From Pseudomonadota bacterium (GTDB lineage: Bacteria > Pseudomonadota > Alphaproteobacteria > Acetobacterales > Acetobacteraceae): DNA of 64,000 nt. The notes under the pieces are model-generated. The model made no database searches. It was not told the DNA's origin and was given only the letters and a program-made list of their open reading frames with translations. A program made the position numbers and the translations under genes. The stretch is from the NCBI GenBank assembly GCA_021847995.1, contig JAJZNE010000137.1, positions 1 through 64,000 of the forward strand, written 5' to 3'. Shown piece after piece: positions 25,734 to 34,684 of the stretch. The stretch's first letter is position 1, and each line of letters starts with the position of its first letter.

Positions 25734-27118
25734 GCCTTGCCCGGGAACTGGTTCGGCGACTCTGCGCCGGACGCGCACGGCCCCTGCCGGCGGCGGTGGA
25801 AGCGGCGGCACGGCTGCATCTGCTGGACGCGATCGGGGTGGGGCTGGCCGCGGCGGCAGGCGGGGCAGGGCGTCCGTACATGCGCTTTGCGCGCGAAGCC
25901 GCGAACGGGCCGGCAAGCGTGTTCGGCCGGCACGGCGGCGCGGCGGCGGCGGATGCCGCGCTCGTCAATGGCGGCCTGATCCACAGCCTGGAATACGATG
26001 ACACCCACACCGCTTCCATCGTGCATGGCAGCGCGGTTCTTGCGCCGGCGGCACTGGCGGCGGCGGAAGCCGCAGAAGCCAAGGGAGGCACCCTGCTTGC
26101 CGCCTATGCGCGCGGCTGGGAGATCCTGGTGCGGATCGGATTGGCCGCCCCCGGCGCCTTCCAGTCCCGCGGCTTTCAGGTCACGTCGGTCGGAGGGGCC
26201 TTGGTCGCGGCGCTGGTCGCCAGCGAAGTGGCAGGGGCGGATGAGGACACCACGGTCGCCGCACTCGGCATCGCGCTCAGCCAGGCGTGTGGGGTATTCG
26301 AATTCCTGACCAACGGCTCGTCGGTCAAATCGCTGCACCCCGGCTGGGCGGCGCATGCCGGACTGACCGCCGCGCGTCTGGCGACTTGCGGCATGACCGG
26401 GCCGGAGACGGCGATCGAAGGACGCTTCGGCCTGTTCGCGGCCTTCGCATCGGACACTGACGCGCCGGCGCGATTTCGGACGCAACTGGCGGATCTGGGG
26501 GAACGCTGGCACCTGCCCGATGCCGCCTTCAAATTCCATCCCTGCTGCCACTACATCCATCCGTTCATCGAGGCGGCCGGCCGGCTCGCCTTGCAGGGCG
26601 TTGCCTGGGAGCGGATCGAACGGCTGCTCTGCCGCGTGCCGGCCGGCGCCGCGCCGATCATCTGCGACCCGTGGCAGATAAAACAGATGCCGCCGACCCC
26701 GCACGCGGCGCGCTGGAGTCTGCCGGTCGCCGTTGCCGCCCGACTGGTGGAGGGGGATGTGACGCTGGCGACGTTCGAGCGCGAAATTTCGGCGCCGGTG
26801 CGCGATCTGGCTGCGCGGATCACCTGGCAGGAGCTGGCAGATGCGCGGTTTCCGCAAGCCTTCGAGGCGGAGATCGTATGTGACATCGCCGACGGCGGCT
26901 CGCTGACCGTGCGCATCGACGATGTCTACGGCAATCGCAGCCGGCCCGCTGCAACCGCAGCGGTGCGCGAGAAGTTCCGCCGCAATGCCGGGCTGTCTTT
27001 GCCGGCGGCGGCGGTTGCGGCACTCGAACGGGCGATCGACACGCTTTCGGCCGGGCGATCGCCGGAGGCGCTGACCAGCGCCCTGCGGGGCATTCCGGAG
27101 GGGAACCGGGACGTATGA
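25730..27118 (+). CDS. MmgE/PrpD family protein, copy 2
   Basis: This 462-residue protein uses a GTG start overlapping the previous stop (GTGA). The family-defining active-site region ALVNGGLIHSLEYDDTHTASIVHGSAVLAPAALAAAEA is a close match to MmgE/PrpD. FLTNGSSVKSLHPGWAAHAGLTAARLA and AAFKFHPCCHYIHPFIEA follow in the usual order. This copy looks more canonical than copy 1. It may carry out the dehydration partner step for the FAD enzyme. The stop overlaps the hydantoinase-type start. Confidence 0.84.
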   Translation: MSLARELVRRLCAGRARPLPAAVEAAARLHLLDAIGVGLAAAAGGAGRPYMRFAREAANGPASVFGRHGGAAAADAALVNGGLIHSLEYDDTHTASIVHGSAVLAPAALAAAEAAEAKGGTLLAAYARGWEILVRIGLAAPGAFQSRGFQVTSVGGALVAALVASEVAGADEDTTVAALGIALSQACGVFEFLTNGSSVKSLHPGWAAHAGLTAARLATCGMTGPETAIEGRFGLFAAFASDTDAPARFRTQLADLGERWHLPDAAFKFHPCCHYIHPFIEAAGRLALQGVAWERIERLLCRVPAGAAPIICDPWQIKQMPPTPHAARWSLPVAVAARLVEGDVTLATFEREISAPVRDLAARITWQELADARFPQAFEAEIVCDIADGGSLTVRIDDVYGNRSRPAATAAVREKFRRNAGLSLPAAAVAALERAIDTLSAGRSPEALTSALRGIPEGNRDV

Positions 27119-28560
27119 TGAAAGTGCCGTATGATGTCGTCGTGCGCGGGGGAGAGGCGATCCTGCCGGGACCGGGGCGGACGGCGTGCGACATCGCAGT
27201 GCGCGACGGCCGGATTGCCGCCATTCTCGCCCCCGGGGAGGGGTGCGCCGCGGAAGCGGAGCTGCCGGCCCGCGGCCTCGTGGTGCTGCCCGGCGCGATC
27301 GATGTCCATCTGCATCTTGGCCACGGCAGGGACATTGCGCGCCCGCGCCTGCCCGGCGATGCCGATCGGGAGACCGCGGCCGCCGCAGCCGGCGGCATTT
27401 CCTGCTTCGTGCCATATCTGATGGCGACGGAGCCGTTCGAGCGGGTTTTCGATGACGTGGTGGGCGTGACGGAAGCCGGCGCGCGGATCGATTTCAGTTA
27501 TCATTTCATCATCTCCACCGAAGACCAGCTCGCCGGCGTGCCGCGTTACGTGCGCGAGTATGGCGTGCCGAGCTTCAAGATCTTCATGAACAACCGTGGT
27601 GGGGAGGGTGCACGCCTCGGCCTGCCGGACATCGATGACGGCTTTCTGTTCCGGCTGTGCGAAACGGCCGCTGCCAGCGGCGGCATGGTGTGCCCGCACC
27701 CGGAAACGATGGAGATCGCCTGGGTGCTGCGCGACCGGATGCGGGCGCGGGATCCGGACGGGCGTGGCGGCCTTTCGACCTGGAATGCGTCGCGTCCGCC
27801 TTTCGTGGAGGCGGACGCGGTGCAGCGTGCCGCCTATATTGCCCATACTGCCGGGTCACCGCTCTATGTCGTCCACACCTCCTCGGCCGAGGCGCTGCAC
27901 GCGGCGCTCCGCCATCGTCGGGCGGGGGCGCGGATCTTCATCGAGACCTGTCCGCATTATCTGACCCATGATGTCACCTGGATCGGGGGCGATGTCGGGA
28001 AGATCAACCCGCCGCTGCGCGAGAGCGCGGATCGGGAGGCATTGTGGCGTGGCCTGTCGCGCGGCGAGATCGACACCGTCGCCACCGATCATGTTCACCG
28101 CGACATCTCCTCGAAATCCGGCGGGATATGGGCGGCCTCGCCCGGTTGCCCGGGCATGGAGACGCTGCTGCCGGTTCTGTTGAGCGAGGGGCACCACAAA
28201 CGGGGCCTCAGTCTGGCGCGCATCGCCGAGCTCACCGCGACCGGCCCGGCGCGGGCGATGGGACTCGGGCATGTCAAGGGCGCGATCGTGCCCGGCCTCG
28301 ATGCCGACCTGACCTTCGTCGATCCTGCCGCCGAATGGATGCTGGAGCGGCCGGATGTCGTTTCCGCGGCCGGCTACTCGATCTATGAGGGATGGAAGTT
28401 CCGTGGCCGGATCGTGCACACCCTGGTGCGCGGGCGTCCGGTTCTGCGCGACGGCGTTGCGGATGCGTCCGCAGCCGGGACCGGACGCTATGTGCGGCGG
28501 AAGCTCGATCACGCCGGCGCCGGTGGCGGTGCCCGGATGCCAGGGCTGCCGACGTCCTGA
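27115..28560 (+). CDS. Dihydropyrimidinase/hydantoinase-type cyclic amidohydrolase
   Basis: This 481-residue amidohydrolase opens cyclic amides such as hydantoins, dihydropyrimidines or related imides. Metal ligands are visible in order: HLH (H65, H67) in GAIDVHLHLGHG, the probable carbamylated Lys K155 in PSFKIFMNN, H195 in CPHPETME, H254 in VVHTSS, and D325 in VATDHVH. ITATG-type and C-terminal GxxxPGxDADL blocks are present as LTATGPARAM and GAIVPGLDADLTFVDP. It ends the rightward operon, 18 bp from the convergent Rid gene. The metabolite could be passed to the isochorismatase-type amidase at the front of the operon. Confidence 0.87.
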   Translation: MMKVPYDVVVRGGEAILPGPGRTACDIAVRDGRIAAILAPGEGCAAEAELPARGLVVLPGAIDVHLHLGHGRDIARPRLPGDADRETAAAAAGGISCFVPYLMATEPFERVFDDVVGVTEAGARIDFSYHFIISTEDQLAGVPRYVREYGVPSFKIFMNNRGGEGARLGLPDIDDGFLFRLCETAAASGGMVCPHPETMEIAWVLRDRMRARDPDGRGGLSTWNASRPPFVEADAVQRAAYIAHTAGSPLYVVHTSSAEALHAALRHRRAGARIFIETCPHYLTHDVTWIGGDVGKINPPLRESADREALWRGLSRGEIDTVATDHVHRDISSKSGGIWAASPGCPGMETLLPVLLSEGHHKRGLSLARIAELTATGPARAMGLGHVKGAIVPGLDADLTFVDPAAEWMLERPDVVSAAGYSIYEGWKFRGRIVHTLVRGRPVLRDGVADASAAGTGRYVRRKLDHAGAGGGARMPGLPTS

Positions 28561-28578
28561 ACATTCCGCCGGTCGGCG

Positions 28579-29319
28579 TCAGGCCGGCAGGACGGCGTGG
28601 ACGTCGATTTCCATCAGCACCTCCGGCGCCGCCAGCCCCTTGACCACCAGTTCCGTCCCCGCAACGGGATGGAAGGCGAATTCCGGTTCCACCGCTTCGC
28701 GCACCGGCGCCAGATAGGCCCGGTCGGTGACATAGGTGACGAGCCGAACCGCATGCGACAGATCGGCGCCCGCTTCGGCCAGAAGGATGCGCACGTTCTC
28801 GATCGCCTTGCGCGCCTGGGCGACGGGGTCGTTCAGCCCGACCATGATGCCGTCCAGGGCCAGCCCGGTCTGTCCGCGCAGAAAAATCCGCCGCCCTGCC
28901 ACCACCACCATGCAGAAATCGCAGACGAAGGCCTGCCTGCTCAGACCATACGGCGCGTCGGTCGAGCGGTAGCGCCGCAGGCGCGTGTGCGGGCCGCCGG
29001 CGACGGCCCAGGCGTCGAGCTGGAACAGCGCGTCCGGGTCCGCCAAACCCTTCACGATCAGCCCGGTGGAGACCGGGAAGACGCCAGCGAGGCGCCGGCC
29101 GAGCACCCCATAGATCGCCTGCCGATGGGCGCGATCGGTGATCTGCATGGTGATCTTGCAGACATCCGTCGCGGTGCCGCCGGCGGCGGAAAGGGCGTCG
29201 TGCAGCCGGCCGAAAACCGCCTCGGCCTGGGCCGCCGCGGCTTGCGGCGAATGGCCAAAGCGGCGGACGGTGTCGCCGGCGGCGGGGTCGCACAGGCCCG
29301 GCAGGAAGATCGGTGTCAT
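28579..29319 (-). CDS. Tandem-domain RidA-family protein
   Basis: This 246-residue protein holds two RidA-like domains. The first (1-108) lacks the usual first beta strands but keeps LHDALSAAGGTATDVCKITMQITDRAHRQAIYGVLG and PVSTGLIVKGLADPDALFQLDAWAV. The second (109-246) is complete, from SRQAFVCDFCMVVVAGRRIFLRGQTG to VVKGLAAPEVLMEIDVHAVLPA. RidA proteins hydrolyse reactive enamine/imine intermediates, though the usual Arg of active RidA is not at the expected place (VVKG, FQLDAW). It overlaps the next Rid gene by four bases, so three Rid domains are made from this locus. Confidence 0.83.
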   Translation of the reverse strand: MTPIFLPGLCDPAAGDTVRRFGHSPQAAAAQAEAVFGRLHDALSAAGGTATDVCKITMQITDRAHRQAIYGVLGRRLAGVFPVSTGLIVKGLADPDALFQLDAWAVAGGPHTRLRRYRSTDAPYGLSRQAFVCDFCMVVVAGRRIFLRGQTGLALDGIMVGLNDPVAQARKAIENVRILLAEAGADLSHAVRLVTYVTDRAYLAPVREAVEPEFAFHPVAGTELVVKGLAAPEVLMEIDVHAVLPA

Positions 29320-29726
29320 GCCTCGGGAATTACGGCATCGATGTCGATCTCGACCAGCATCTCCGGCAGCGCCAGCCCATTGACGATCAGCCCGGTGCCG
29401 ACCGGCGCGATGTTGCCGAGATGGCGGCCGATCACCTGATAGACCGGGGTGCGATAGGCGCGATCGGTGATGTAGGTCGTGATCCGGCAGATATGTTCCA
29501 TGCGCCCGCCGGCCTCCTCCAGCAGCACGCGCACGTTCTGCATCGCCTGTTCCGCCTGGGCCGCCGCATCGCCCCGCCCGACGAATGCGCCGTCGAGCGT
29601 GAAGCCGGTCTGGCCGCGCAGGAAAACCAGATTGCCGGCGCGCACCGCCATGCACATTTCGTTGGTGACGCTCTGCCCCGGATAGTAGGGGCCGGTGTTG
29701 AAGCGGCGAAAGCGCTGATGCGCCAT
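29316..29726 (-). CDS. RidA family protein
   Basis: This 136-residue single-domain Rid protein begins MAHQRFRRFNTGPYYPGQSVTNEMCMAVRAGNLVFLRGQTGFTL and ends PVGTGLIVNGLALPEMLVEIDIDAVIPEA, of the same subtype as the tandem protein downstream. The catalytic Arg position of RidA is occupied by other residues (LIVNGLA), suggesting a non-classical subgroup (Rid4-Rid7 like). It lies four bases from the M20 peptidase stop and is likely in the same operon. Confidence 0.85.
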   Translation of the reverse strand: MAHQRFRRFNTGPYYPGQSVTNEMCMAVRAGNLVFLRGQTGFTLDGAFVGRGDAAAQAEQAMQNVRVLLEEAGGRMEHICRITTYITDRAYRTPVYQVIGRHLGNIAPVGTGLIVNGLALPEMLVEIDIDAVIPEA

Positions 29727-29729
29727 GGC

Positions 29730-30893
29730 TTATATTCCTTCCGTTCCGATCCCGAGCACCAGTCCGGCGAACAGCGCCCCGCGCGGGACGAGGCTGTCCG
29801 CTTCCACGCGTTCCCGCCGGCTGCAGGTTTCGTGGCAGATCGGCCCCAGGCCGTCGAGTGTCGGCACCCCCAGTGCCGCGGCGAAACTGCCATCCGAGCC
29901 GCCGGGGGACACTACGCCGAGCACCGGCGTGCCGATCGCCGCACCGACGCGCTGCGCCAGGGCGAACAGCGCCTGCGTTCCCGGGCCGGTCGGAAAGGGC
30001 GGGCGGTAGAAGCCACCCTCAACCGTGATGCGCACGCGCGGGTCGGTGGGCGGGGTCCGGGCGATCCGTCGCACCTCGGTGAGCAGCCAGTCTGCCCCCG
30101 CCTGGTCGGCAGCGCGCAGATCCAGGTGGAACTCGGCCGCGTCCGGCGTCACCTGCCGCGCCGTGCCGCCGCGAAAGATGCCCACCGACGCGCCCACGCC
30201 CCGCGCCGGATCGCTCAGCGCCTCCAGCGCCGGCACCATGGGGGCGAGAGCCGCGATGGCGGAGGCACCCAACGCCCGGGCCGCCCCGACATGGGCGGTC
30301 ACGCCGGTGGCCCGGACATAGAGCGCCCCCACCGCGCCGCGGCCCACCACTACCCTGCCCTCCGGCCGGCACGGCTCCAGCGTCAGGCAGGCATCCGCCT
30401 GGCGCGCTTCGCGCTCGATCCAGTCACGGCTGCCGGGGCTGCCGATCTCCTCGTCGGGCACGATCAGCACCGTGATGGCGCCGATGCCCGCAAGCCGACA
30501 CCGGAGCAGCAGGCGCAAGGCGTGCAGCGCCATCACCACGCAGGATTTCATGTCACCGATGCCGGGCCCGGTCAGGAATGTGCCGTCGCTGCCGAACGGC
30601 CACCGAGTAACGGTGCCGGCGGGCCAGACCGTATCGGCATGCCCCAGCACCAGCAGCCGTCTGCCGCAGCCCAGCATGCGGCGGGCGGTCAACTGGTCGC
30701 CGCGGCCGGGGAGCGGCGTGCGCGTGACGGTGAAGCCGGCATTGCCGAGGAAATCCGCGAAAGCATCGATCACCGCGTTCACGCCCGGGGCGTGATAGGT
30801 GCCGCTGTCGATGGATACGACGCGCTCGATCATCGCCAGCATCGACGGCTGTTCGGCGGCGAGCGCGGCTGCCAGTGCCCTGGGATCGGTCAT
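29730..30893 (-). CDS. M20 family metallopeptidase (glutamate carboxypeptidase-like)
   Basis: This 387-residue zinc hydrolase resembles carboxypeptidase G2 and related amino-acylases. Di-zinc site residues are visible: H85 in VLGHADTVWP, D114 in GIGDMKS, E148-E149 in PDEEIGS, E173 in TLEPC, and a late His in ICHETCSRRE. No signal peptide is evident, so it probably acts in the cytoplasm on N-acyl amino acids or small peptides imported by the Dpp system encoded upstream. The lid domain spans about residues 185-300. Confidence 0.88.
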   Translation of the reverse strand: MTDPRALAAALAAEQPSMLAMIERVVSIDSGTYHAPGVNAVIDAFADFLGNAGFTVTRTPLPGRGDQLTARRMLGCGRRLLVLGHADTVWPAGTVTRWPFGSDGTFLTGPGIGDMKSCVVMALHALRLLLRCRLAGIGAITVLIVPDEEIGSPGSRDWIEREARQADACLTLEPCRPEGRVVVGRGAVGALYVRATGVTAHVGAARALGASAIAALAPMVPALEALSDPARGVGASVGIFRGGTARQVTPDAAEFHLDLRAADQAGADWLLTEVRRIARTPPTDPRVRITVEGGFYRPPFPTGPGTQALFALAQRVGAAIGTPVLGVVSPGGSDGSFAAALGVPTLDGLGPICHETCSRRERVEADSLVPRGALFAGLVLGIGTEGI

Positions 30894-32872
30894 CGGGGAA
30901 CTCTTCGGTCCGGTGCTATCGGGATGTGGCAGCGGATGCGGTGGCCCGGCCCGGCGTCACGCCAAGGCGGGTCGGCGTCGGTGCAGAGCGGGCCGATCCG
31001 TTGCGGACAACGCAGGGCGAAGCGGCAGCCGCGGCCGCCATGCACGGCACCGGCATCGCCCGGCAGGACATGTCGCGCCCGCCGCCCCCCCACCTCCGGC
31101 ACCGCCGACAGGAGTGCCGCCGTGTACGGGTGGTGGGGCGGCGCCAGCACCGAGGCCACCGGCCCCTCCTCCATGATCTGTCCGCCATACATGACCGCCA
31201 CGCGGTCGGCGAGATGCGCGATCACCGCTATGTCGTGGCTGATGAACAGCATCGCGAGGCCGAGCCGGGCGCGCAGTTCCGCCAGCAGGTTCAGCACCGC
31301 CGCCTGCACCGACGCGTCGAGCGCCGACACGGCCTCATCGCAGACGATGAAATCCGGTCGGCTGGCGAGTGCCCGCGCGATGCCCACGCGCTGCTTTTCG
31401 CCTCCCGAAAGCTGATGTGGATAGCGGCCGGCGTAGCTGGCCGGCAGGCGCACCAGCGCCAGCAGCCGCGCGATCTCATCCGCCGCGTTTCCCCCTGCGA
31501 GGCCGAAGCGGTCCAGCGGGCGGCGCAGGATGGTGGCGACGGTATGGCGCGGGTTGAGGGCGGTGTCCGGGTTCTGAAAGACGATCTGCGCCCGTCGGCG
31601 GAACGCAAGCGACGGTGCCGGCGGCACCATCGCGCCATCGAACCGGAGCGTGCCGGAATCGGACGCCGCCAGCCGCAGCATCAGCCGCCCGAGGGTGGTT
31701 TTGCCGCACCCCGATTCCCCCACCAGCCCCAGCACCTCGCCGCGCCTGACCGCGAGAGAGACCTGGTCCACCGCCTGCATGGTCGCGAACCGGCGCGCCA
31801 GACCCTCCGTTGCCATCAGGGTGGCGCCGGCCGGCGGCGCGGCTGGGGTGGGCGGCGGGGCGGGCCAGCGGTGGTGCGCGAGTTCGCCGGCACGGTGACA
31901 ACGGACCGTGCGGTCCAGGCCCGCCGGCGCCAGTGCCTGCGGGAGCGCGCAGGCACTGGCGGCGAACGGGCAGCGCGGGCGGAAATTGCAGCCCGGATCC
32001 GGCCGCGTCATGTCCGGCAGCGCCCCCGGGATCGGCGCCAGCCCATCCCGCCGGCCGATCCGCGGCAGGGCCGCGAGCAGGCCGCGCGAGTAGGGGTGGC
32101 GGGGTCGTCCCAGCACCTCGCGCACCGGCCCTGTCTCCATCACCCGCCCGGCATAGAGCACCGTCACGCGGTCGCACAGCCGATCGACGATGCCAAGGTT
32201 GTGGCTGACCAGCAACAGCGACAGGCCGCGGCGGGCGCGCAGCCCGTCAAGCAGGTCGAGAATGCCTGCTTCGACCGTCACATCGAGCGCCGTGGTGGGT
32301 TCGTCCAGCAGCAGCAGTTCCGGCCGGCCGGCCAGCGCCATGGCGATCGCGACACGCTGCTTCATGCCGCCAGAAAGCTGGTGCGGATAGCACTCCATCA
32401 GCGCCGCCGGCCGGGGCAGCCCGGTTTCGGCCAGCAATGCGGCCGCCTCTGCCCAGGCCTCGGCGCGTGGCAGGCGGGCATGCACCAGGAGGGGTTCGGC
32501 AACCTGTAGCCCGACCGTGAGCGCCGGGTTGAGCGCCGAGGCCGGATCCTGGAACACGGCGCTGATCTGCCGTCCGCGCAGGGCGGGCGCGGTCGTCAGC
32601 AGATCGGCGCCGCCGAATGCCATGCGCCGTGCCGCAACCTCCGCCCGCCCGAGGAGCCCGAGCAGCGCCAGCAATGCGGTCGATTTCCCCGATCCCGACT
32701 CGCCCACGAGGCCGAGCGTGCCCCCCGGCGGGACCGCGAAGTCCACGCCGTCCAGCGCCTGCACGCGGCCGCGCACGCCGGCAAACCCGACCGACAGGCC
32801 CTCGACCGACAGGCCCTCGACCGACCCGCCCTCGACCGACCCGCCCTCGACGGACCGGCCGGCCTCAGCCAT
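30890..32872 (-). CDS. Fused DppD-DppF-type ABC transporter ATP-binding protein
   Basis: This 660-residue protein joins two ATPases of the peptide/nickel class. Half 1 (about 25-340) has Walker A GESGSGKST, LSGGMKQRVAIAMAL and LLLLDEPTTALD, and ends with the oligopeptide motif NFRPRCPFAA. Half 2 (about 355-640) has GESGCGKTT, LSGGEKQRVGIARAL and IVCDEAVSALD, with CRFALRCP at the end. In half 2 the Walker B Pro is replaced by Ala. The first 27 residues hold a pentapeptide repeat (SVEGG/SVEGL) encoded by a 15 bp tandem repeat. It overlaps the M20 and DppC-like genes by four and eight bases. Confidence 0.9.
   Translation of the reverse strand: MAEAGRSVEGGSVEGGSVEGLSVEGLSVGFAGVRGRVQALDGVDFAVPPGGTLGLVGESGSGKSTALLALLGLLGRAEVAARRMAFGGADLLTTAPALRGRQISAVFQDPASALNPALTVGLQVAEPLLVHARLPRAEAWAEAAALLAETGLPRPAALMECYPHQLSGGMKQRVAIAMALAGRPELLLLDEPTTALDVTVEAGILDLLDGLRARRGLSLLLVSHNLGIVDRLCDRVTVLYAGRVMETGPVREVLGRPRHPYSRGLLAALPRIGRRDGLAPIPGALPDMTRPDPGCNFRPRCPFAASACALPQALAPAGLDRTVRCHRAGELAHHRWPAPPPTPAAPPAGATLMATEGLARRFATMQAVDQVSLAVRRGEVLGLVGESGCGKTTLGRLMLRLAASDSGTLRFDGAMVPPAPSLAFRRRAQIVFQNPDTALNPRHTVATILRRPLDRFGLAGGNAADEIARLLALVRLPASYAGRYPHQLSGGEKQRVGIARALASRPDFIVCDEAVSALDASVQAAVLNLLAELRARLGLAMLFISHDIAVIAHLADRVAVMYGGQIMEEGPVASVLAPPHHPYTAALLSAVPEVGGRRARHVLPGDAGAVHGGRGCRFALRCPQRIGPLCTDADPPWRDAGPGHRIRCHIPIAPDRRVPR
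32785..32859 (-). repeat. 15 bp tandem repeat encoding SVEGx
   Basis: Four units of the form CCCTCGACCGACAGG (plus strand; some units end CCG) plus a partial copy lie inside the start of the fused ATPase gene. They encode SVEGG, SVEGG, SVEGL and SVEGL on the minus strand. The unit length is a multiple of three, so copy-number change would lengthen or shorten the N-terminal tail without a frameshift. Confidence 0.75.
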
Positions 32873-33683
32873 GCGACGGGTCCAGCCGCGCGCGCAACCC
32901 CTCGCCGGTCGCGTTGACGGCCACCAGCAGCGCGCAGAGGCACAGGCCCGGCGCGAGGGCGAGCCAGGGTGCCTGGTCCAGGAACTGGCGGCTTTCGGCG
33001 ATCATCAGCCCCCATTCGCTGCTCGGCGGCTGCGGTCCGAGGCCGAGGAACGACAGCGACGCCCCCAGCAGGATCGCGAAAGTCACCCGCAATCCGCATT
33101 CGACGATGATCGGCGGCCAGGCATTGGGCAGGATTTCGCGCACGAGGATGGAGACAGCGCCCTCGCCGCGTGCCCGCGCCGCCTGCACGAAATCCTCCTC
33201 CAGCAGGCCGAGCGCCACGGCCCGCGCCAGCCGCACCATGATCGGCACATAGACGAGGCCGACGGCCAGAATGGTCTTGCCCAGGCTGGGCGGCGTCACT
33301 GCCAGGATGAGCAGCCCGAGCAGGATCGGCGGCAGCGAGATCGCGAGGTCCGCCGCCCGCATGATCGCCGCCCCGAGCCAGCCGCGATCGAACGCCGCGA
33401 GCAGGCCGAGCGGCACGCCGAGCAGCAGGCTGACCAGCATGGCGCCGAACCCGATGGCGAGCGACAGATGCGCGCCGGCCAGCACGCGCGACAGCACGTC
33501 ACGCCCGAATTCATCGGTGCCGAACGGATGGGCGAGAGTGGGCGCCGCGAGGCGCAGCCGGACGGCGAACGCGGTGGGGTCGTACGGCGTGCGCCAGATG
33601 CCGAGCACGGCGAGCACCGCGATGACGGTCAGGGTGATACCCCCGGCCCGCAGCGGATCGGTGATCCGGCCCCGTGCCGTCAC
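32865..33683 (-). CDS. ABC transporter permease, DppC-like
   Basis: This 272-residue inner-membrane permease has six predicted helices. PFGTDEFGRDVLSRVLAGAHLSL is the conserved N-terminal OppC/DppC motif, and EEDFVQAARARGEGAVSILVREILPNAWPPIIVECGL is the EAA-type coupling loop, though EEDFV-A replaces the common ERDYV-A. It pairs with the DppB-like protein, overlapping it by four bases. The C-terminus overlaps the ATPase gene start. Confidence 0.92.
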   Translation of the reverse strand: MTARGRITDPLRAGGITLTVIAVLAVLGIWRTPYDPTAFAVRLRLAAPTLAHPFGTDEFGRDVLSRVLAGAHLSLAIGFGAMLVSLLLGVPLGLLAAFDRGWLGAAIMRAADLAISLPPILLGLLILAVTPPSLGKTILAVGLVYVPIMVRLARAVALGLLEEDFVQAARARGEGAVSILVREILPNAWPPIIVECGLRVTFAILLGASLSFLGLGPQPPSSEWGLMIAESRQFLDQAPWLALAPGLCLCALLVAVNATGEGLRARLDPSHG

Positions 33684-34633
33684 GCCGCCGCCCCGTAGCG
33701 GATGCGCGGGTTGAGCACCGCGTAGCCGATATCGGCAGCCAGGTTGGCGAGCGCATAGATCGTCGTCAGCACCAGCATTCCCGCCTGCAGCAACGGGAGG
33801 TCACGATGCTCGATGGCGAAGACCAGCAGCCGGCCGAGACCGGGATAGGCGAACACCGTCTCCACCACCACCACGCCGCCGATCAGCAGTCCGAAATCGA
33901 TCGCCAGAATGGTGATGGTCGGCAGCATGGCGTTGGGGGCGGCATGCCGCCACAGCACCCGCCGCTCGCTCATGCCCTTGGCACGGGCCATCAGCACGTA
34001 GCGGCTGCGCAGCGCCTCCAGCATCGCCGCGCGGCTCAGGCGGGAGACATGGGCGAGCAGCCCGATCGACAGCACCGTGACCGGCAGCACCAGATGCGAG
34101 GCCCAGGCCAACGCGCCGTCACCCCACGGGGCGTAGCCGGTGGCCGGAAGCCAGTCCAGTCCGGCGGCGAACGCCATGACGCCGAGGATCGCCCAGAAGA
34201 AATCCGGCACCGCGATGAACACGAACTGCGCGAGCGTCATCACCCGGTCGGAAATCCGGCCCTGATGCGTCGCGGCATGCACGCCCAGGGCGATGCCGCC
34301 GCCCGCCACGATGGCAAAGGCGATGCTCGCGAGGATGGCCGAGCGGCCCAGAGCCTCCAGGATGAGGGGGCCGGCCGGCCGGTCCATCACCAGCGACGGG
34401 CCCAGATCGCCCCGCAGCACGCCGTGCAGCCAGCGCCAGTATTGCAGCCACAGCGGATCGTCGAGCCCGAGCCGCTGCTGCAGCGTCGCAACGGCCGAGG
34501 GCGTCGCATACTCACCGAGAATGGCATAGGCGACGTTGCCGGGCAGGATATGCACGATCGCGAAGATCAGAAGTGAGGTCGCGAACACCACCAGCGCAAC
34601 CGACAACAATCGGCGGACGACATAACCGCCCAT
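33680..34633 (-). CDS. ABC transporter permease, DppB-like
   Basis: This 317-residue permease has the characteristic DppB opening MGGYVVRRLLSVALVVFATSLLIFAIVHILPGN and the coupling loop EALRSRYVLMARAKGMSERRVLWRHAAPNAMLPTITILAIDFG. About six membrane helices span the protein. It should form the channel with the DppC-like subunit. Confidence 0.92.
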   Translation of the reverse strand: MGGYVVRRLLSVALVVFATSLLIFAIVHILPGNVAYAILGEYATPSAVATLQQRLGLDDPLWLQYWRWLHGVLRGDLGPSLVMDRPAGPLILEALGRSAILASIAFAIVAGGGIALGVHAATHQGRISDRVMTLAQFVFIAVPDFFWAILGVMAFAAGLDWLPATGYAPWGDGALAWASHLVLPVTVLSIGLLAHVSRLSRAAMLEALRSRYVLMARAKGMSERRVLWRHAAPNAMLPTITILAIDFGLLIGGVVVVETVFAYPGLGRLLVFAIEHRDLPLLQAGMLVLTTIYALANLAADIGYAVLNPRIRYGAAA

Positions 34634-34684
34634 GTCACGGCGCGCCAGCGGGCCTGCGCCCCGCCGGAGCGGCAGGCGGGTGCA

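Noticed and set aside
22957-27118. Propionate catabolism (prpBCD) operon
   Set aside because: Although two MmgE/PrpD proteins occur, there is no citrate synthase-like PrpC next to them, and the PEP-mutase-family gene is 14 kb away on another transcript.
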